Shown here: one piece after another, positions 1 to 8,491 of the stretch
Position numbering within the stretch: position 1 is the stretch's first letter
Layout: each line of letters starts with the position of its first letter
Assembly: GCA_014649575.1 (NCBI GenBank)
Contig: BMTH01000003.1
Coordinates: 124,001 to 188,000, forward strand
Direction of reading: 5' to 3'
DNA: 64,000 bases
DNA from: Streptomyces griseoincarnatus
GTDB taxonomy: Bacteria; Actinomycetota; Actinomycetes; Streptomycetales; Streptomycetaceae
Position numbers and translations under genes: made by a program
Notes under the pieces: model-generated
Seen by the model: the letters and a program-made list of their open reading frames with translations, nothing else
What the model was told of the DNA's origin: nothing
Database searches by the model: none

Positions 1-23
1 ACCCGTAGTGGCGTGCGTGAGGT

Positions 24-173
24 GCTTCCATCCCGTCCACCGTCGACCCAGGCAGAGCCGAGCAGACGCGGCCCAGGGCGTCCAGGTCGTTCGTACAGTG
101 GCGCGCTCCACCTGGACGCCCTGAACCACGCCCGCTCCACGGTGTGTGGGTCGACGGCGGACGGGATGGAAGC
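24..173. repeat. 150-bp long inverted repeat, 64-bp arms
   Basis: Arms 24-87 and 110-173 are exactly equal in length and align without gaps around a 22-nt centre (88-109). The outer 27 bp (24-50 against 147-173) match except position 39, and the inner 14 bp (74-87 against 110-123) match perfectly. The middle 23 bp match at 12 positions, and many of the differences are transitions. It lies 48 bp past the stop of the HEPN gene. It could be a structured RNA or terminator at the end of that operon, or a miniature inverted-repeat element; no clear target duplication flanks it. The symmetry is seen directly and the role is unknown. Confidence 0.85.
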
Positions 174-221
174 TGGGTGAGTGGTGGGTTAGAGGTTGCT
201 CTGTCCCCTCTGCTCCCAGAC

Positions 222-713
222 CTAGGCCAACATACGCAATAGCACCCACGAGTGAAGATCATCGACGAGGCGCTTGTACGTAGCGACGTTCAGCTGTCCG
301 CCACGGTAGTTCTCCCCATGTGCAGTCTTATTGCGGACCGCCAACAAATTGCCCAAAGAATTTCGACGCTCGTCGGCATCCAGAAATGAGATAATTTCGG
401 CCTTCCAGGCATCCCCAAACCTTCCCACAACCTTCTCCAAAGCTTCAGGAGTTAGGTTCGGCGCCTTATTGAAGGATGACAGTGCGAAACTCCGCGCGGC
501 GCCAGTGGTGGTACTGGAGATATACCCACAGACAGCCTGAAATATCAGCTGTTCCATGTACCCCGACAGGCGAATACACATGTACTTATGCATATCCTCC
601 TGCAGTGGAATGTCGACCGACAGTAGACCCTCTCTGTATCTCTTATACGAAGAATCTAAGTCCGTCTTTAGTTTCAGTATCTCAACCCGGGCACTATTCT
701 TGTTCGTCGGCAA
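222..713 (-). CDS. HEPN-domain RNase-like protein (MAE_28990/MAE_18760 type)
   Basis: About 163 residues, mainly helical, with the HEPN catalytic signature R-x4-H in RNKTAHG (R127, H132). HEPN proteins of this type are RNases found in toxin-antitoxin and phage-defence loci, and this subfamily is typically encoded beside a DUF262 gene, as here. I chose the TTG at 713 because GGGGGG sits 6 nt upstream and the overlap with the upstream gene is then 20 bp. A GTG at 758 would give 178 residues but a 65-bp overlap and a weak ribosome site. The gene is visibly AT-richer than the core genes to its right, suggesting acquisition. RNase activity is inferred from the motif only. Confidence 0.8.
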   Translation of the reverse strand: MPTNKNSARVEILKLKTDLDSSYKRYREGLLSVDIPLQEDMHKYMCIRLSGYMEQLIFQAVCGYISSTTTGAARSFALSSFNKAPNLTPEALEKVVGRFGDAWKAEIISFLDADERRNSLGNLLAVRNKTAHGENYRGGQLNVATYKRLVDDLHSWVLLRMLA

Positions 714-1902
714 GTGATTCCCCCCGGAACGCCATGGCCGCGAGCTTGATGCGGGCACTCACCTGTTCCGCATGTGAGGTACTTTCCGAGATGGCGTACT
801 GGTACCTTTCATTCTCCAGAAGAGCCGTTAGTGCTGCCGAAACATCCTGGGCGGAGATATCGGCACGCTGCTCCAATGCAGACATCAGGCCTACCAGCAC
901 AGCATCCGTATGAGCCGCGTTGACCTGAGTGCCACGAATCTTGAGGGCCCTCACCCCTCGAGCCTCATTGAGCAGTGCAGTTGCCTTAGTGAAGCGGGCC
1001 CGGATCACCTCAGCGTCCGCCGGCAGTTGATCCTGGCTGACCTCCAGGTAGTCGTTCAAGAAACGTGCCATGGGAGGCCGGAACACCTGAATGCCGCGCG
1101 CTGTCGGCATCAGGGAGATAGCCCGCAGAATCAATTCATGGTCCTTGAGGTCACGATTCTGCGGCCCAAACAAGGTCCTCCAGTTTGGATCCTGGTTCAG
1201 ATCTCTTACGAAATTTACAGTTTCACCGGCATATAGAGCAACTCGAATCTGCTGCGGCTTCAGATTCGTCCCACCACTGTTGATCCTCTCAAATAGCGAA
1301 TATACTCCTCGCTTCCCTTCCGCCCCCTTAGGTACGACAATAGTCGCCTGAATGAAGGTGTTATCGAAGATGCGCTGCTGAGTGGGCTCCAGGTTCTCAT
1401 AGGTGTGCCCCTTAAACTCATCGCCCACATAACGAAGGGCGAACTTGCTCAGCCCTCTGACCGATCGATAAGTTCCTCGCTTGAAGGCTTGGAGGGTTGT
1501 GAGACGCTGCTGACCGTCTAGGACGAGGTATCGTCGATCTGCTAGCTCGACGAGGAAAATGCCTGGAACTGGGTAACCAAGCAGAATGGACTCAATGAAG
1601 CGGTCCATCTGCTTTTTCTTCCAAACGAGGCCCCTCTGAAAGCCTTCAAAACCTGCAATATCATCTTCGGCGAGCGGTTCAAAGGTCGGGATTATGAAAG
1701 TGCCATTATTGAGCCGCTTGACCAGTCCATCGACGTCGAAGTCCGCTCCGAAGTACCGCAGGGCATCATCTGCCCGAACGGGCGCACTGTCGACCTCGTC
1801 CGTTTCAGGATCCAGAACATCTGAATCCGCCTTGACGAGGCTTTCCTGTGGGTCCTCATCCGACTCGGGCGCTGCTGCTGTGACGCTCTGACTGTCTGTC
1901 AT
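694..1902 (-). CDS. DUF262 (GmrSD N-terminal / ParB-like) protein
   Basis: 402 residues. An acidic disordered head (about 1-45) precedes a DUF262 core carrying FQRGLVW (88-94), the hallmark DGQQR (129-133) and FERINSGG (204-211). In GmrSD enzymes the DUF262 half is a ParB/Srx-like NTP-using sensor or DNase module joined to a DUF1524 HNH half. No DUF1524 or HNH motif follows here, so any nuclease partner must act in trans. The overlapping HEPN gene downstream is the obvious candidate, with translational coupling. Divergent from the HNH gene across 89 bp. Codon choice is less GC-biased than the rest of the window. Family assignment is firm; a defence role is inferred from context. Confidence 0.88.
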   Translation of the reverse strand: MTDSQSVTAAAPESDEDPQESLVKADSDVLDPETDEVDSAPVRADDALRYFGADFDVDGLVKRLNNGTFIIPTFEPLAEDDIAGFEGFQRGLVWKKKQMDRFIESILLGYPVPGIFLVELADRRYLVLDGQQRLTTLQAFKRGTYRSVRGLSKFALRYVGDEFKGHTYENLEPTQQRIFDNTFIQATIVVPKGAEGKRGVYSLFERINSGGTNLKPQQIRVALYAGETVNFVRDLNQDPNWRTLFGPQNRDLKDHELILRAISLMPTARGIQVFRPPMARFLNDYLEVSQDQLPADAEVIRARFTKATALLNEARGVRALKIRGTQVNAAHTDAVLVGLMSALEQRADISAQDVSAALTALLENERYQYAISESTSHAEQVSARIKLAAMAFRGESLADEQE

Positions 1903-1991
1903 AACGCAACTCTAGTAGTAGCGCCTCCCTCAGCGGAGCACTTGTCCATCTTTCGTTCCGTGCTGTCAGTAGCCACACGTACCCTTCCGCC

Positions 1992-3047
1992 ATGCGCAAG
2001 GGTGCGATCACACGAGATGCCGTACTCAAGGCCATTGCCGAGTACGACGAGCTAGGCCGGTCCGAGTTCCTGGCCAAGTACCGCTTCAGCGAGGCCCGCT
2101 CGTATCTCCTCCTGCACGAGGGGCGGGAGTACGACTCGAAGGCCATCGCCGGGGTGGCACACAGGTGGGCTCACGGCCGTGTGCTGCTGCCGGAGGAGTT
2201 CAGCGGCGGAAAGGACCACGCCGCGGCCTGGCTCAAGCGAGCCGGGTTCGAGGTCAAGTCCGTAAAGAACCCCGACTGGGCCCGCGATGAGATCATCCTG
2301 GCCTGCCACCTCGTGATGGCCAACGGGTGGAAGGGGCTGGACGCCAACGACCCGCGCGTCATCGAGCTGTCCGGCCTCCTGCAGCTCATGCCGATCCACG
2401 CCGAGGCCGACCGCAACGAGAAGTTCCGCAACCCCAACGGGGTGGCCCGCAAGACGTTCGACATCGCCACGCGCCACCCGGACTACCGGGGCAAGCCCAC
2501 CAACGGCGGTGCCCTCGATGTCGAGGTGCTGCACGAGTTCCTGGCCCGGCCGGCCGAGATGACCGAGGTGGCCCAGCTCATCCGGCAGGGCGTCACCGCG
2601 GGGGACCTCCAGGCGCTGCCGCTGGACGATGACGAGGACCTGGACGACTACAGCGCGCCCGAAGGCCGGTTGCTGATGAGTCGGCACAAGCGCCGGGAGC
2701 GGAACAAGGGCCTGCGGAAGAAGAAGATCGCCGCAGTCCTCAGGCAAGGCGGAACGCTGGCCTGCGAGGCATGCGGTTTCGACTTCGAAGAGGTCTACGG
2801 CGACCGCGGCAGCGGCTACATCGAGTGCCATCACGTCGTACCCCTGCACGAGGCCGGCGAGGGCCGGACCAGGATCAGCGACCTTGCACTCATCTGCGCG
2901 AACTGCCACCGCATGATCCACCGCTGTGCGCCCTGGCCGACCCCGAAGGAACTGCGGAGTCTCATCGAGAGCCGCCGGGACGCCGTGGCGCACATCCCCG
3001 CCCAGCAGAACGCAGAAGCCGACGAACCTGCCGCCGACAAGTCATAG
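1992..3047 (+). CDS. HNH endonuclease with ScoMcrA-like head domain
   Basis: 351 residues. Residues about 5-88 match the N-terminal head of ScoMcrA-type type IV restriction enzymes (DELGR, HEGREYDSKAI). Residues about 95-200 form a domain common in McrA-like HNH proteins (WARDEIILA, FRNPNGVARK). The C-terminus holds a zinc-type HNH: C258-x2-C261, H280-H281, C302-x2-C305-H306. Nucleases of this type cut modified (methylated or phosphorothioated) DNA, but I see no clear SRA or sulphur-binding domain, so the recognised modification is unknown. Ends with an acidic tail. A strong terminator follows at 3130. Divergent from the DUF262-HEPN pair, so the three may form one defence patch. Confidence 0.85.
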   Translation: MRKGAITRDAVLKAIAEYDELGRSEFLAKYRFSEARSYLLLHEGREYDSKAIAGVAHRWAHGRVLLPEEFSGGKDHAAAWLKRAGFEVKSVKNPDWARDEIILACHLVMANGWKGLDANDPRVIELSGLLQLMPIHAEADRNEKFRNPNGVARKTFDIATRHPDYRGKPTNGGALDVEVLHEFLARPAEMTEVAQLIRQGVTAGDLQALPLDDDEDLDDYSAPEGRLLMSRHKRRERNKGLRKKKIAAVLRQGGTLACEACGFDFEEVYGDRGSGYIECHHVVPLHEAGEGRTRISDLALICANCHRMIHRCAPWPTPKELRSLIESRRDAVAHIPAQQNAEADEPAADKS

Positions 3048-3129
3048 CCTTCCGGAGCCCGTGCCCCTGCCGTGCCCGATCGAGCGGGAAACCACGGGGA
3101 GCCGCAGTCAGCCGCAGAGAACCGAGCAC

Positions 3130-3172
3130 GAGAACGGCCCCTGACCATCAACCCAGGTCAGGGGCCGTTCTC
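3130..3172. terminator. Bidirectional hairpin terminator
   Basis: Perfect 17-bp stem (3130-3146 against 3156-3172) with a 9-nt loop. It separates the HNH gene from the oppositely oriented tRNA-Ser gene and marks the right border of the accessory patch. Confidence 0.85.
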
Positions 3173-3186
3173 ACTGCTCTCAGCGC

Positions 3187-3272
3187 GGAGGCGGTGGGAT
3201 TTGAACCCACGGTGACATCGCTGCCACGACGGTTTTCAAGACCGTTCCCTTCGGCCGCTCGGGCACGCCTCC
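3187..3272 (-). tRNA. tRNA-Ser (anticodon TGA)
   Basis: 86-nt class II tRNA. The acceptor stem GGAGGCG/CGCCTCC pairs perfectly, the T-arm reads GTGGGTTCAAATCCCAC, and the anticodon loop is CTTGAAA with anticodon TGA (reads UCA). A long variable arm is present and no CCA is encoded. Its 3' end faces the accessory genes at 222-3047, as expected for a tRNA used as an integration site. Confidence 0.96.
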
Positions 3273-3336
3273 CCGCGCCGGCCGGTGATCGGCGGCGCGG
3301 GGACAAGGGTAACGGGTTCGGGAGTGGCGGGTGGGG

Positions 3337-4788
3337 TCAGCTGTCGCCCACGCGGGAGCCCAGGGTGAGTTCCGTGGTGCGCTCCTTGCCGCCGCGTTCG
3401 TAGGTGATCGTGACCTCGTCGCCGGGCTTGTGGGTCCAGATCTCGCCGATCAGCGTGGGGCCGGAGTCGATGACCCGGTCGTCGAGCTTGGTGATGACGT
3501 CACCCGGCTTCAGGCCCGCCTCGTCCGCGGGGCCGCCCGGATCGACGGGCTCGGTGCCCCCCACGCCCTGCTCGGTGATCTTCGCGCCGTTGGTGGTGGC
3601 CTCCAGGGAGACGGACGCTCCGATCTTGGCGTACACCGGCTTGCCGTTTTTGATCAGCTCCTGGGCGACGTACTTGGCCTGGTTGATCGGGATGGCGAAG
3701 CCGAGGCCGATGGAGCCGGCCTGGCCCGTGCCGAAGCCGCCGTTGCTGGTCGACTGGATCGCGGAGTTGATGCCGATCACGTTGCCCTGCGCGTCCAGCA
3801 GCGGACCGCCGGAGTTGCCCGGGTTGATCGACGCGTCGGTCTGCAGCGCGCTCATGTAGGAGGCCTTGTCGCCGCTGCCGTCGCTGGAGGCGACCGGGCG
3901 GTTCTTCGCACTGATGATGCCGGTCGTCACCGTGTTGGACAGGCCGAAGGGCGCGCCGATCGCGATGGTCGAGTCGCCGACCGCCACGTCGTCGGAGTTG
4001 CCCAGGGTGAGCGGCTTGAGGTCCGACGGCGCGTTCTTCAGCTTGATGACGGCGACGTCGTACCCCTGCGCGTTGCCGACGACCTCCGCCTCGTACTTCT
4101 TGCCGTCGGGGAACGTCGCGGAGAGGTTGCCGCCGTCGACGGCGTCCGCCACCACGTGGTTGTTGGTGACGATGTGGCCCTGCTTGTCGAAGACGAAGCC
4201 GGTGCCCGTGCCGCCCTCGCCGCTGCTGCTCGCCGCCTCGATGGTGACCGTGCTGGGCAGCGCCGCCGCCGCGACCGCGGCGACCGTGCCCGGGTCGCGC
4301 TTGACGTTGCCGCCGGTGGTGCCCGCCGACACGGTCGTCGAGCCGCCGCTGTCGTTCTCCCGGGCGAGTGTGTAGCCGAGGCCGCCGCCCAGGCCGCCCG
4401 CGACCAGCGCGGCCGCCAGGACGGCGGCGACGAGCCCGCCGCGTCCGCGGCCGTTCTTCGGCGCGGGCTGCTGGTGCGCGGCGCCCCAGCCGGCGCCCCA
4501 GCCGCCACCACCCCAGCCCTGGCCCGCGCCGCCGTGTCCCGCGCCGCCGTCACCGCCGTACGCCGGGGTGGACGGTGGCGGGGGCGGCGGCCAGGAGGGG
4601 TCGGGGGCGGAGGTGGACTCGCCCGGGTCGTGGTGAACCTGGGAGGCCGGGGGGCCGTAGGGGTCGCCGGCCGCCGGAGCCGACCCCGGGTGTGCGCCCT
4701 GGGGTGCGGAAGCAGCGGGAGCATCCGCCGGGGGCGGCGGAGCCGACGGGGCCGGGGGTACCGCGGTGCCCTCGTTCTCGGTGCTCAC
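3337..4788 (-). CDS. HtrA/DegP-like trypsin-PDZ serine protease
   Basis: About 483 residues from a GTG at 4788, which has GAGGAG upstream; the open frame runs on to 4917 without a better site. A long Pro/Gly-rich cytoplasmic segment (1-115) is followed by one membrane span (about 117-140). The trypsin-like domain has the catalytic triad H211 (TNNHVV), D244 (YDVAVI) and S326 (GNSGGPL). A C-terminal PDZ domain follows (GLKPGDVI). Membrane-anchored HtrA proteases degrade or sense misfolded extracytoplasmic proteins. This is the usual actinobacterial layout. Divergent from the phosphodiesterase gene; the 292-bp gap between them contains an AT-rich patch near 4965. Confidence 0.93.
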   Translation of the reverse strand: MSTENEGTAVPPAPSAPPPPADAPAASAPQGAHPGSAPAAGDPYGPPASQVHHDPGESTSAPDPSWPPPPPPSTPAYGGDGGAGHGGAGQGWGGGGWGAGWGAAHQQPAPKNGRGRGGLVAAVLAAALVAGGLGGGLGYTLARENDSGGSTTVSAGTTGGNVKRDPGTVAAVAAAALPSTVTIEAASSSGEGGTGTGFVFDKQGHIVTNNHVVADAVDGGNLSATFPDGKKYEAEVVGNAQGYDVAVIKLKNAPSDLKPLTLGNSDDVAVGDSTIAIGAPFGLSNTVTTGIISAKNRPVASSDGSGDKASYMSALQTDASINPGNSGGPLLDAQGNVIGINSAIQSTSNGGFGTGQAGSIGLGFAIPINQAKYVAQELIKNGKPVYAKIGASVSLEATTNGAKITEQGVGGTEPVDPGGPADEAGLKPGDVITKLDDRVIDSGPTLIGEIWTHKPGDEVTITYERGGKERTTELTLGSRVGDS

Positions 4789-5080
4789 AGCTTCTCTCCT
4801 CGATCCACGGCTGTTCGGTCTCGGTCGCACTCGGGCCCGCATGTCACGCGCGCCTGAGTCCGGCGCGATGCAGATGGAGCTGTGCACGTCTCTTTGTATG
4901 ACGTCAGCTTTTCCCACGCGCCGTCAGGGCACCGTAAGCCGTTCCTGTGGGTCCGGGGTCATTCTTTATATAGGGCATTACTCACGTAAGGTGTGCCACT
5001 CGATGGCTCCGACCGGACTGCCGTACCGATCGCGCCACACCGCCCGCCCGCCGACCGGCGAGCGGTGGCACCATGACGCG

Positions 5081-5911
5081 GTGACCCACGCACGTCAGCA
5101 CCTGACCCGAGTCGTCGCGCACCGCGGGGCGTCCGAGGACGCCCCCGAGCACACCCTGGCCGCGTACCGCAAGGCGATCGAGGACGGCGCGGACGCACTC
5201 GAGTGCGACGTACGCCTCACCGCCGACGGACACCTGGTGTGTGTACACGACCGTCGCGTCAACCGTACGTCGAACGGGCGCGGCGCCGTCTCGGCGCTCG
5301 AGCTGTCCGACCTCGCCGCGCTCGACTTCGGCTCGTGGAAGACCCGGGACGCGGCCGGCGGGCCCCGCGTCGAGGAGCCCGACTGGGAGCACCGCCCGGA
5401 GGACCGCGAAGCCACCTCCGTGCTCACCCTGGAACGGCTGCTGGAGCTCGTCGCCGACGCCGGGCGCCGGGTGGAACTGGCGATCGAGACCAAGCACCCC
5501 ACGCGCTGGGCGGGGCAGGTCGAGGAACGACTTCTGGTCCTGCTCAAGCGGTTCGGGCTGGACGCGCCCGCCTCCCGCGAGGACTCGCCGGTGCGCGTCA
5601 TGAGCTTCTCCGCGCGCTCCCTGCACCGCGTGCACGCCGCCTCCCCGACGCTGCCGACGGTGTACCTCATGCAGTTCGTCACACCACGACTGCGCGACGG
5701 GCGGCTGCCCGAGGGCGTGGACATCGCGGGCCCGTCGATCCGCATCCTGCGCAGCCACCCCGCCTACATCGAGCGTCTGAAGCGGACCGGGCGCCAGGTG
5801 CACGTCTGGACGGTCAACGAAGCGGCGGACGTCGACCTGTGCGTGGGCCTGGGCGTGGACGCCATCATCACCAACCGGCCGCGCGCGGTGCTGGACCGGC
5901 TCGGGCGCTGA
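5081..5911 (+). CDS. Glycerophosphodiester phosphodiesterase
   Basis: 276 residues, GDPD TIM-barrel family, hydrolysing glycerophosphodiesters to glycerol-3-phosphate and an alcohol. Family residues are present: H14-R15 (AHRG), E23 (PEHT), E41 and D43 (ECDV), H56 (VHDR), and the C-terminal WTVN and TNRP motifs. GTG at 5081 was chosen because it begins directly before the domain; the frame is open upstream to 4766 but that stretch is basic and unlike the family. No signal peptide is seen, so it is probably cytoplasmic. Confidence 0.92.
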   Translation: MTHARQHLTRVVAHRGASEDAPEHTLAAYRKAIEDGADALECDVRLTADGHLVCVHDRRVNRTSNGRGAVSALELSDLAALDFGSWKTRDAAGGPRVEEPDWEHRPEDREATSVLTLERLLELVADAGRRVELAIETKHPTRWAGQVEERLLVLLKRFGLDAPASREDSPVRVMSFSARSLHRVHAASPTLPTVYLMQFVTPRLRDGRLPEGVDIAGPSIRILRSHPAYIERLKRTGRQVHVWTVNEAADVDLCVGLGVDAIITNRPRAVLDRLGR

Positions 5912-6284
5912 GCCGACGGGCCGACGGAGACACTTGCCGGTACGGATCGACGCGGCGCGATGCGGGGCGATCCGCGCGCTTCAGCGCGCCGGACCCGGCG
6001 GACGGGCCGGAGGCGCACCCCGGGGCCTCGCGCCCTCGGCCGTCGCATCCGCCCCTTGTGTCCCAGTGGTTATCACCCACCTCTTGACCCACGGGACCGG
6101 TCACCCACATCCTCATATCTCGGCCACATCGACGAAATCCAGCCATGCGACTACGGGGAGTGCTCCGGCGCGTTCGGTGCGTGTTCGATCGTTCCGAATG
6201 CGTCACCGCGCACGGATGGGCCGGTTTCCGGTTCAGGCCGATGGGGCATCCACACCGTGGCGTGGGGCGAAGGAGGTCTCGGGG
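5912..6284. other. Intergenic, 373 bp, no gene recognised
   Basis: Between the phosphodiesterase and the ATP-binding gene. The frame of the downstream gene is open through here, and a start at 6198 (ATG) is possible, but no ribosome site supports it. No hairpin or repeat stands out. Confidence 0.5.
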
Positions 6285-6842
6285 GTGGCGTTGGTGGTGG
6301 CACAGGAGGTGCCCACGTCGTCGAGCATGGCCGTGCCCCATGGCCCTGCGGGCGTGGGGAAGGCGAGGCGCCGGATGCGCACGCAGTTGCGTGACGGAGG
6401 CGTCCCGGAATCGGTCGTCGACGATGCCGTACTGATCCTTTCCGAGCTGTTGAGCAACGCGTGCAAACACGGCCGGCCCCTGGGCGACAGCCTGGCGGGC
6501 GACGGCGACGTGCGTGCGGCCTGGCGGGTGGACCCGCGCGGCCGGCTCGTCGTCGAGGTCACCGACGGGGGCGGTCCGACCCGCCCAGCGCCTGCCACCC
6601 CGTCGGTCACCGCGCACGGCGGCCGTGGACTCAACATCATCTCCGCGCTCTCCGACGACTGGGGCGTGCGCGACGAGGTGCCCGGGGAGGTCACGGTGTG
6701 GGTCGTCGTCCACGAGGACGTGCACGACCCGGACGCCGGGAGCTGCTACCGCCGTGAGGACTTCGCGGCACGGGTGACCGCCCCGCCGGTCGCGCGCCTC
6801 ACGGGGCTGGACTTCGCGGACGTTTTCGACGACCTGGACTGA
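6285..6842 (+). CDS. Anti-sigma-type ATP-binding protein (HATPase_c)
   Basis: 185 residues from a GTG preceded by AGGAGG (6271-6276) at 8-nt spacing. Single GHKL/HATPase domain of the RsbW/SpoIIAB type: N-box SELLSNACKHG, the DGGGP nucleotide motif and G-box GGRGLNIISAL. Such proteins bind anti-anti-sigma or sigma partners and are numerous in Streptomyces. No partner gene lies beside it. An ATG at 6198 would add 29 residues and cannot be excluded. Cytoplasmic. The C-terminal 40 residues after the ATPase fold are not assigned. Confidence 0.85.
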   Translation: MALVVAQEVPTSSSMAVPHGPAGVGKARRRMRTQLRDGGVPESVVDDAVLILSELLSNACKHGRPLGDSLAGDGDVRAAWRVDPRGRLVVEVTDGGGPTRPAPATPSVTAHGGRGLNIISALSDDWGVRDEVPGEVTVWVVVHEDVHDPDAGSCYRREDFAARVTAPPVARLTGLDFADVFDDLD

Positions 6843-6929
6843 TCGCCTGGACCGGTGCGGCCGCCCGGGCGGATCGCGGCCGGTACCGGCCGGGCCCTTC
6901 CGGAAGACGGTCGCCGGAGCCGGCTCCGC

Positions 6930-7320
6930 GACAGCCGGCATCGGGCCCGGCTCTCCCACAGCCGACACCGTCCGGCTTTCCGGACAGCCGACACCGGTTC
7001 CGGCTCCCGCAGCGGCCGGCACCGGTGTCGGGTTCCCCGACCGCCGACACGGGTCCGCCCCCTCGACGGTCGGCACCGGCACCGGTTCCCGCTCCCCTGA
7101 CCACCGACGCGGGACCGGGTTCCCCCCGACGGCCGGCATCCGGTCCGTCTCCCCGACAGCCGACACCCCTGCCCGCTTTCCCGACAGCCGCCACCGGCAC
7201 CGGCACCGGTTCCGGCTCCCCCACCACCGACACAGGACCGGGCTCCCCCGACATCCGGCATCCGGCATCCGGCATCCGGCATCCGGCATCCGGTCCGGCT
7301 CCCCAGACAGCCGGCACCGC
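6930..7320. repeat. Degenerate minisatellite, about 13 units of 26-38 bp
   Basis: Repeated units begin roughly ACAGCCGACACCGG and end near CCGGCTCCCCG. Copies start at about 6930, 6957, 6984, 7010, 7038, 7064, 7098, 7128, 7155, 7182 and onward. They are diverged, with clear shared phrasing. The final part is overrun by a perfect heptamer array. The stretch is non-coding by its position and by the poor protein sense of every frame. Confidence 0.75.
7253..7293. repeat. ATCCGGC heptanucleotide tandem repeat
   Basis: Five perfect ATCCGGC copies (7253-7287) and a sixth partial copy, inside the larger minisatellite. A nearly identical GTCCGGC array lies at 24549. Confidence 0.95.
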
Positions 7321-7462
7321 ATACAGCTCTCCGGAAGGGGTCGCGCCGACGCGCCCCAGGTTGTCCACGGACCACCCCGTCGTCCACAGGTTCCCGTCGG
7401 CCGTGGCGCGAACGGCTAGGCTCGCGCCGTACGAGACGAGCCGTAACCGGGAGACACCCACG

Positions 7463-8428
7463 ATGGCCAAGAAGCGACCCCAGACGAAGGCCAAGCGCCC
7501 GCAGCTCACGGACGGGCAGATCCCGGTCGTCGGCGCCCGCGAGCCCTGCCCCTGCGGCAGCGGCCGCCGCTACAAGGCGTGCCACGGCCGCGCAGCCGCG
7601 CAGGCGGTGACCGAGCTGGTGCACCGCCCGTTCGAAGGTCTTCCGGGCGAGTGCGACTGGGTGGCGCTGCGCGAGCTGGTGCCCGCCGCGACCGTCGAGC
7701 TGACCCTGAAGGACGGCCTGCCCGAGGGAGTTCCGTCCGTCACCCTGGCCACGGTGCTTCCGATGGCCTGGCCGGCGCTGCGCCGCGACGACGGCTCGGT
7801 GCTGCTCGGCCTGCAGAACGACACGCCTTCCGGCGACCTCAGCCGCGACCTCGCCGACACGCTGCAGCGCGCGCTGACCGCCGAGCCGGGCACCCCGGTG
7901 CAGGCCCGCCGCGCGCCCGCCGACGGCCCCCGGCTGCAGGACCTGCTCGACCCGAAGGGCGCTTTCGAGCCGGTCGTGCACGACGGGTTCGAGTTCTGGG
8001 TCCCGGACCCGGAGAACGCCTCCCCGGACGTCACCGCCTCTCTGGAGCGGGCGAACGCGGCCGCGATCCCGACCGTGAAGCTGACGGGCGTGGACTCCGC
8101 GTACTGGTGCGAGACGCCCGAGAAGAACCACCTGCGGTGGGTCATGCCGCACCCGGAGGAGCAGCTTCTGGACGCGCTCGCGCGGCTGCACGCGGCGGGC
8201 CGTTCCTCCCTCGGCGAGGGCACCCGTCTGGTCGGCTCCTTCCGCGCTCACGGGCTCACCGTGCCGGTCTGGGACCTGCCGAGCGAGGTCCGCGCGGAGG
8301 ACGTGGAGAAGCCGGCCGCCGAGTTCGCCGAGCGGCTCGCCGCCGCACTGGCGACCGACGCTCCGCTCACCGCGGACGAGCGCCGGGCGCGCGGCGGTCT
8401 GACGAACCGCCAGGTCACGCTGAGCTGA
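7463..8428 (+). CDS. DUF5926 protein with N-terminal SEC-C zinc motif
   Basis: 321 residues, starting ATG at 7463 after GGGAGA. A basic head (KKRPQTKAKRPQ) leads into a SEC-C-like zinc motif CPCGSGRRYKACHG (C29, C31, C40, H41), followed by the actinobacterial DUF5926 domain. SEC-C motifs bind zinc and occur at the C-terminus of SecA and in many small proteins; the function of this family is not known. The frame stays open upstream through the minisatellite but has no family-like sequence there. A hairpin terminator follows at 8456. Confidence 0.88.
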   Translation: MAKKRPQTKAKRPQLTDGQIPVVGAREPCPCGSGRRYKACHGRAAAQAVTELVHRPFEGLPGECDWVALRELVPAATVELTLKDGLPEGVPSVTLATVLPMAWPALRRDDGSVLLGLQNDTPSGDLSRDLADTLQRALTAEPGTPVQARRAPADGPRLQDLLDPKGAFEPVVHDGFEFWVPDPENASPDVTASLERANAAAIPTVKLTGVDSAYWCETPEKNHLRWVMPHPEEQLLDALARLHAAGRSSLGEGTRLVGSFRAHGLTVPVWDLPSEVRAEDVEKPAAEFAERLAAALATDAPLTADERRARGGLTNRQVTLS

Positions 8429-8455
8429 GTCGCTCCGCACCCGGTTTCCCGCAGG

Positions 8456-8484
8456 CGTCCCGGGCGGTTGAACCGCCCGGGACG
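8456..8484. terminator. Hairpin terminator
   Basis: Perfect 14-bp arms (8456-8469 and 8471-8484) around one base, 28 bp after the DUF5926 stop. Confidence 0.85.
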
Positions 8485-8491
8485 AATCTCC

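Noticed and set aside
3331..4857. Long open frame antisense to the HtrA-like gene (508 codons)
   Set aside because: Val/Arg/Gly-rich low-complexity translation without motifs; the minus strand encodes an intact protease.
7025..7462. N-terminal extension of the DUF5926 protein through the minisatellite
   Set aside because: Pro/Thr-rich repeat translation; the conserved protein begins at MAKKRP with its own ribosome site.
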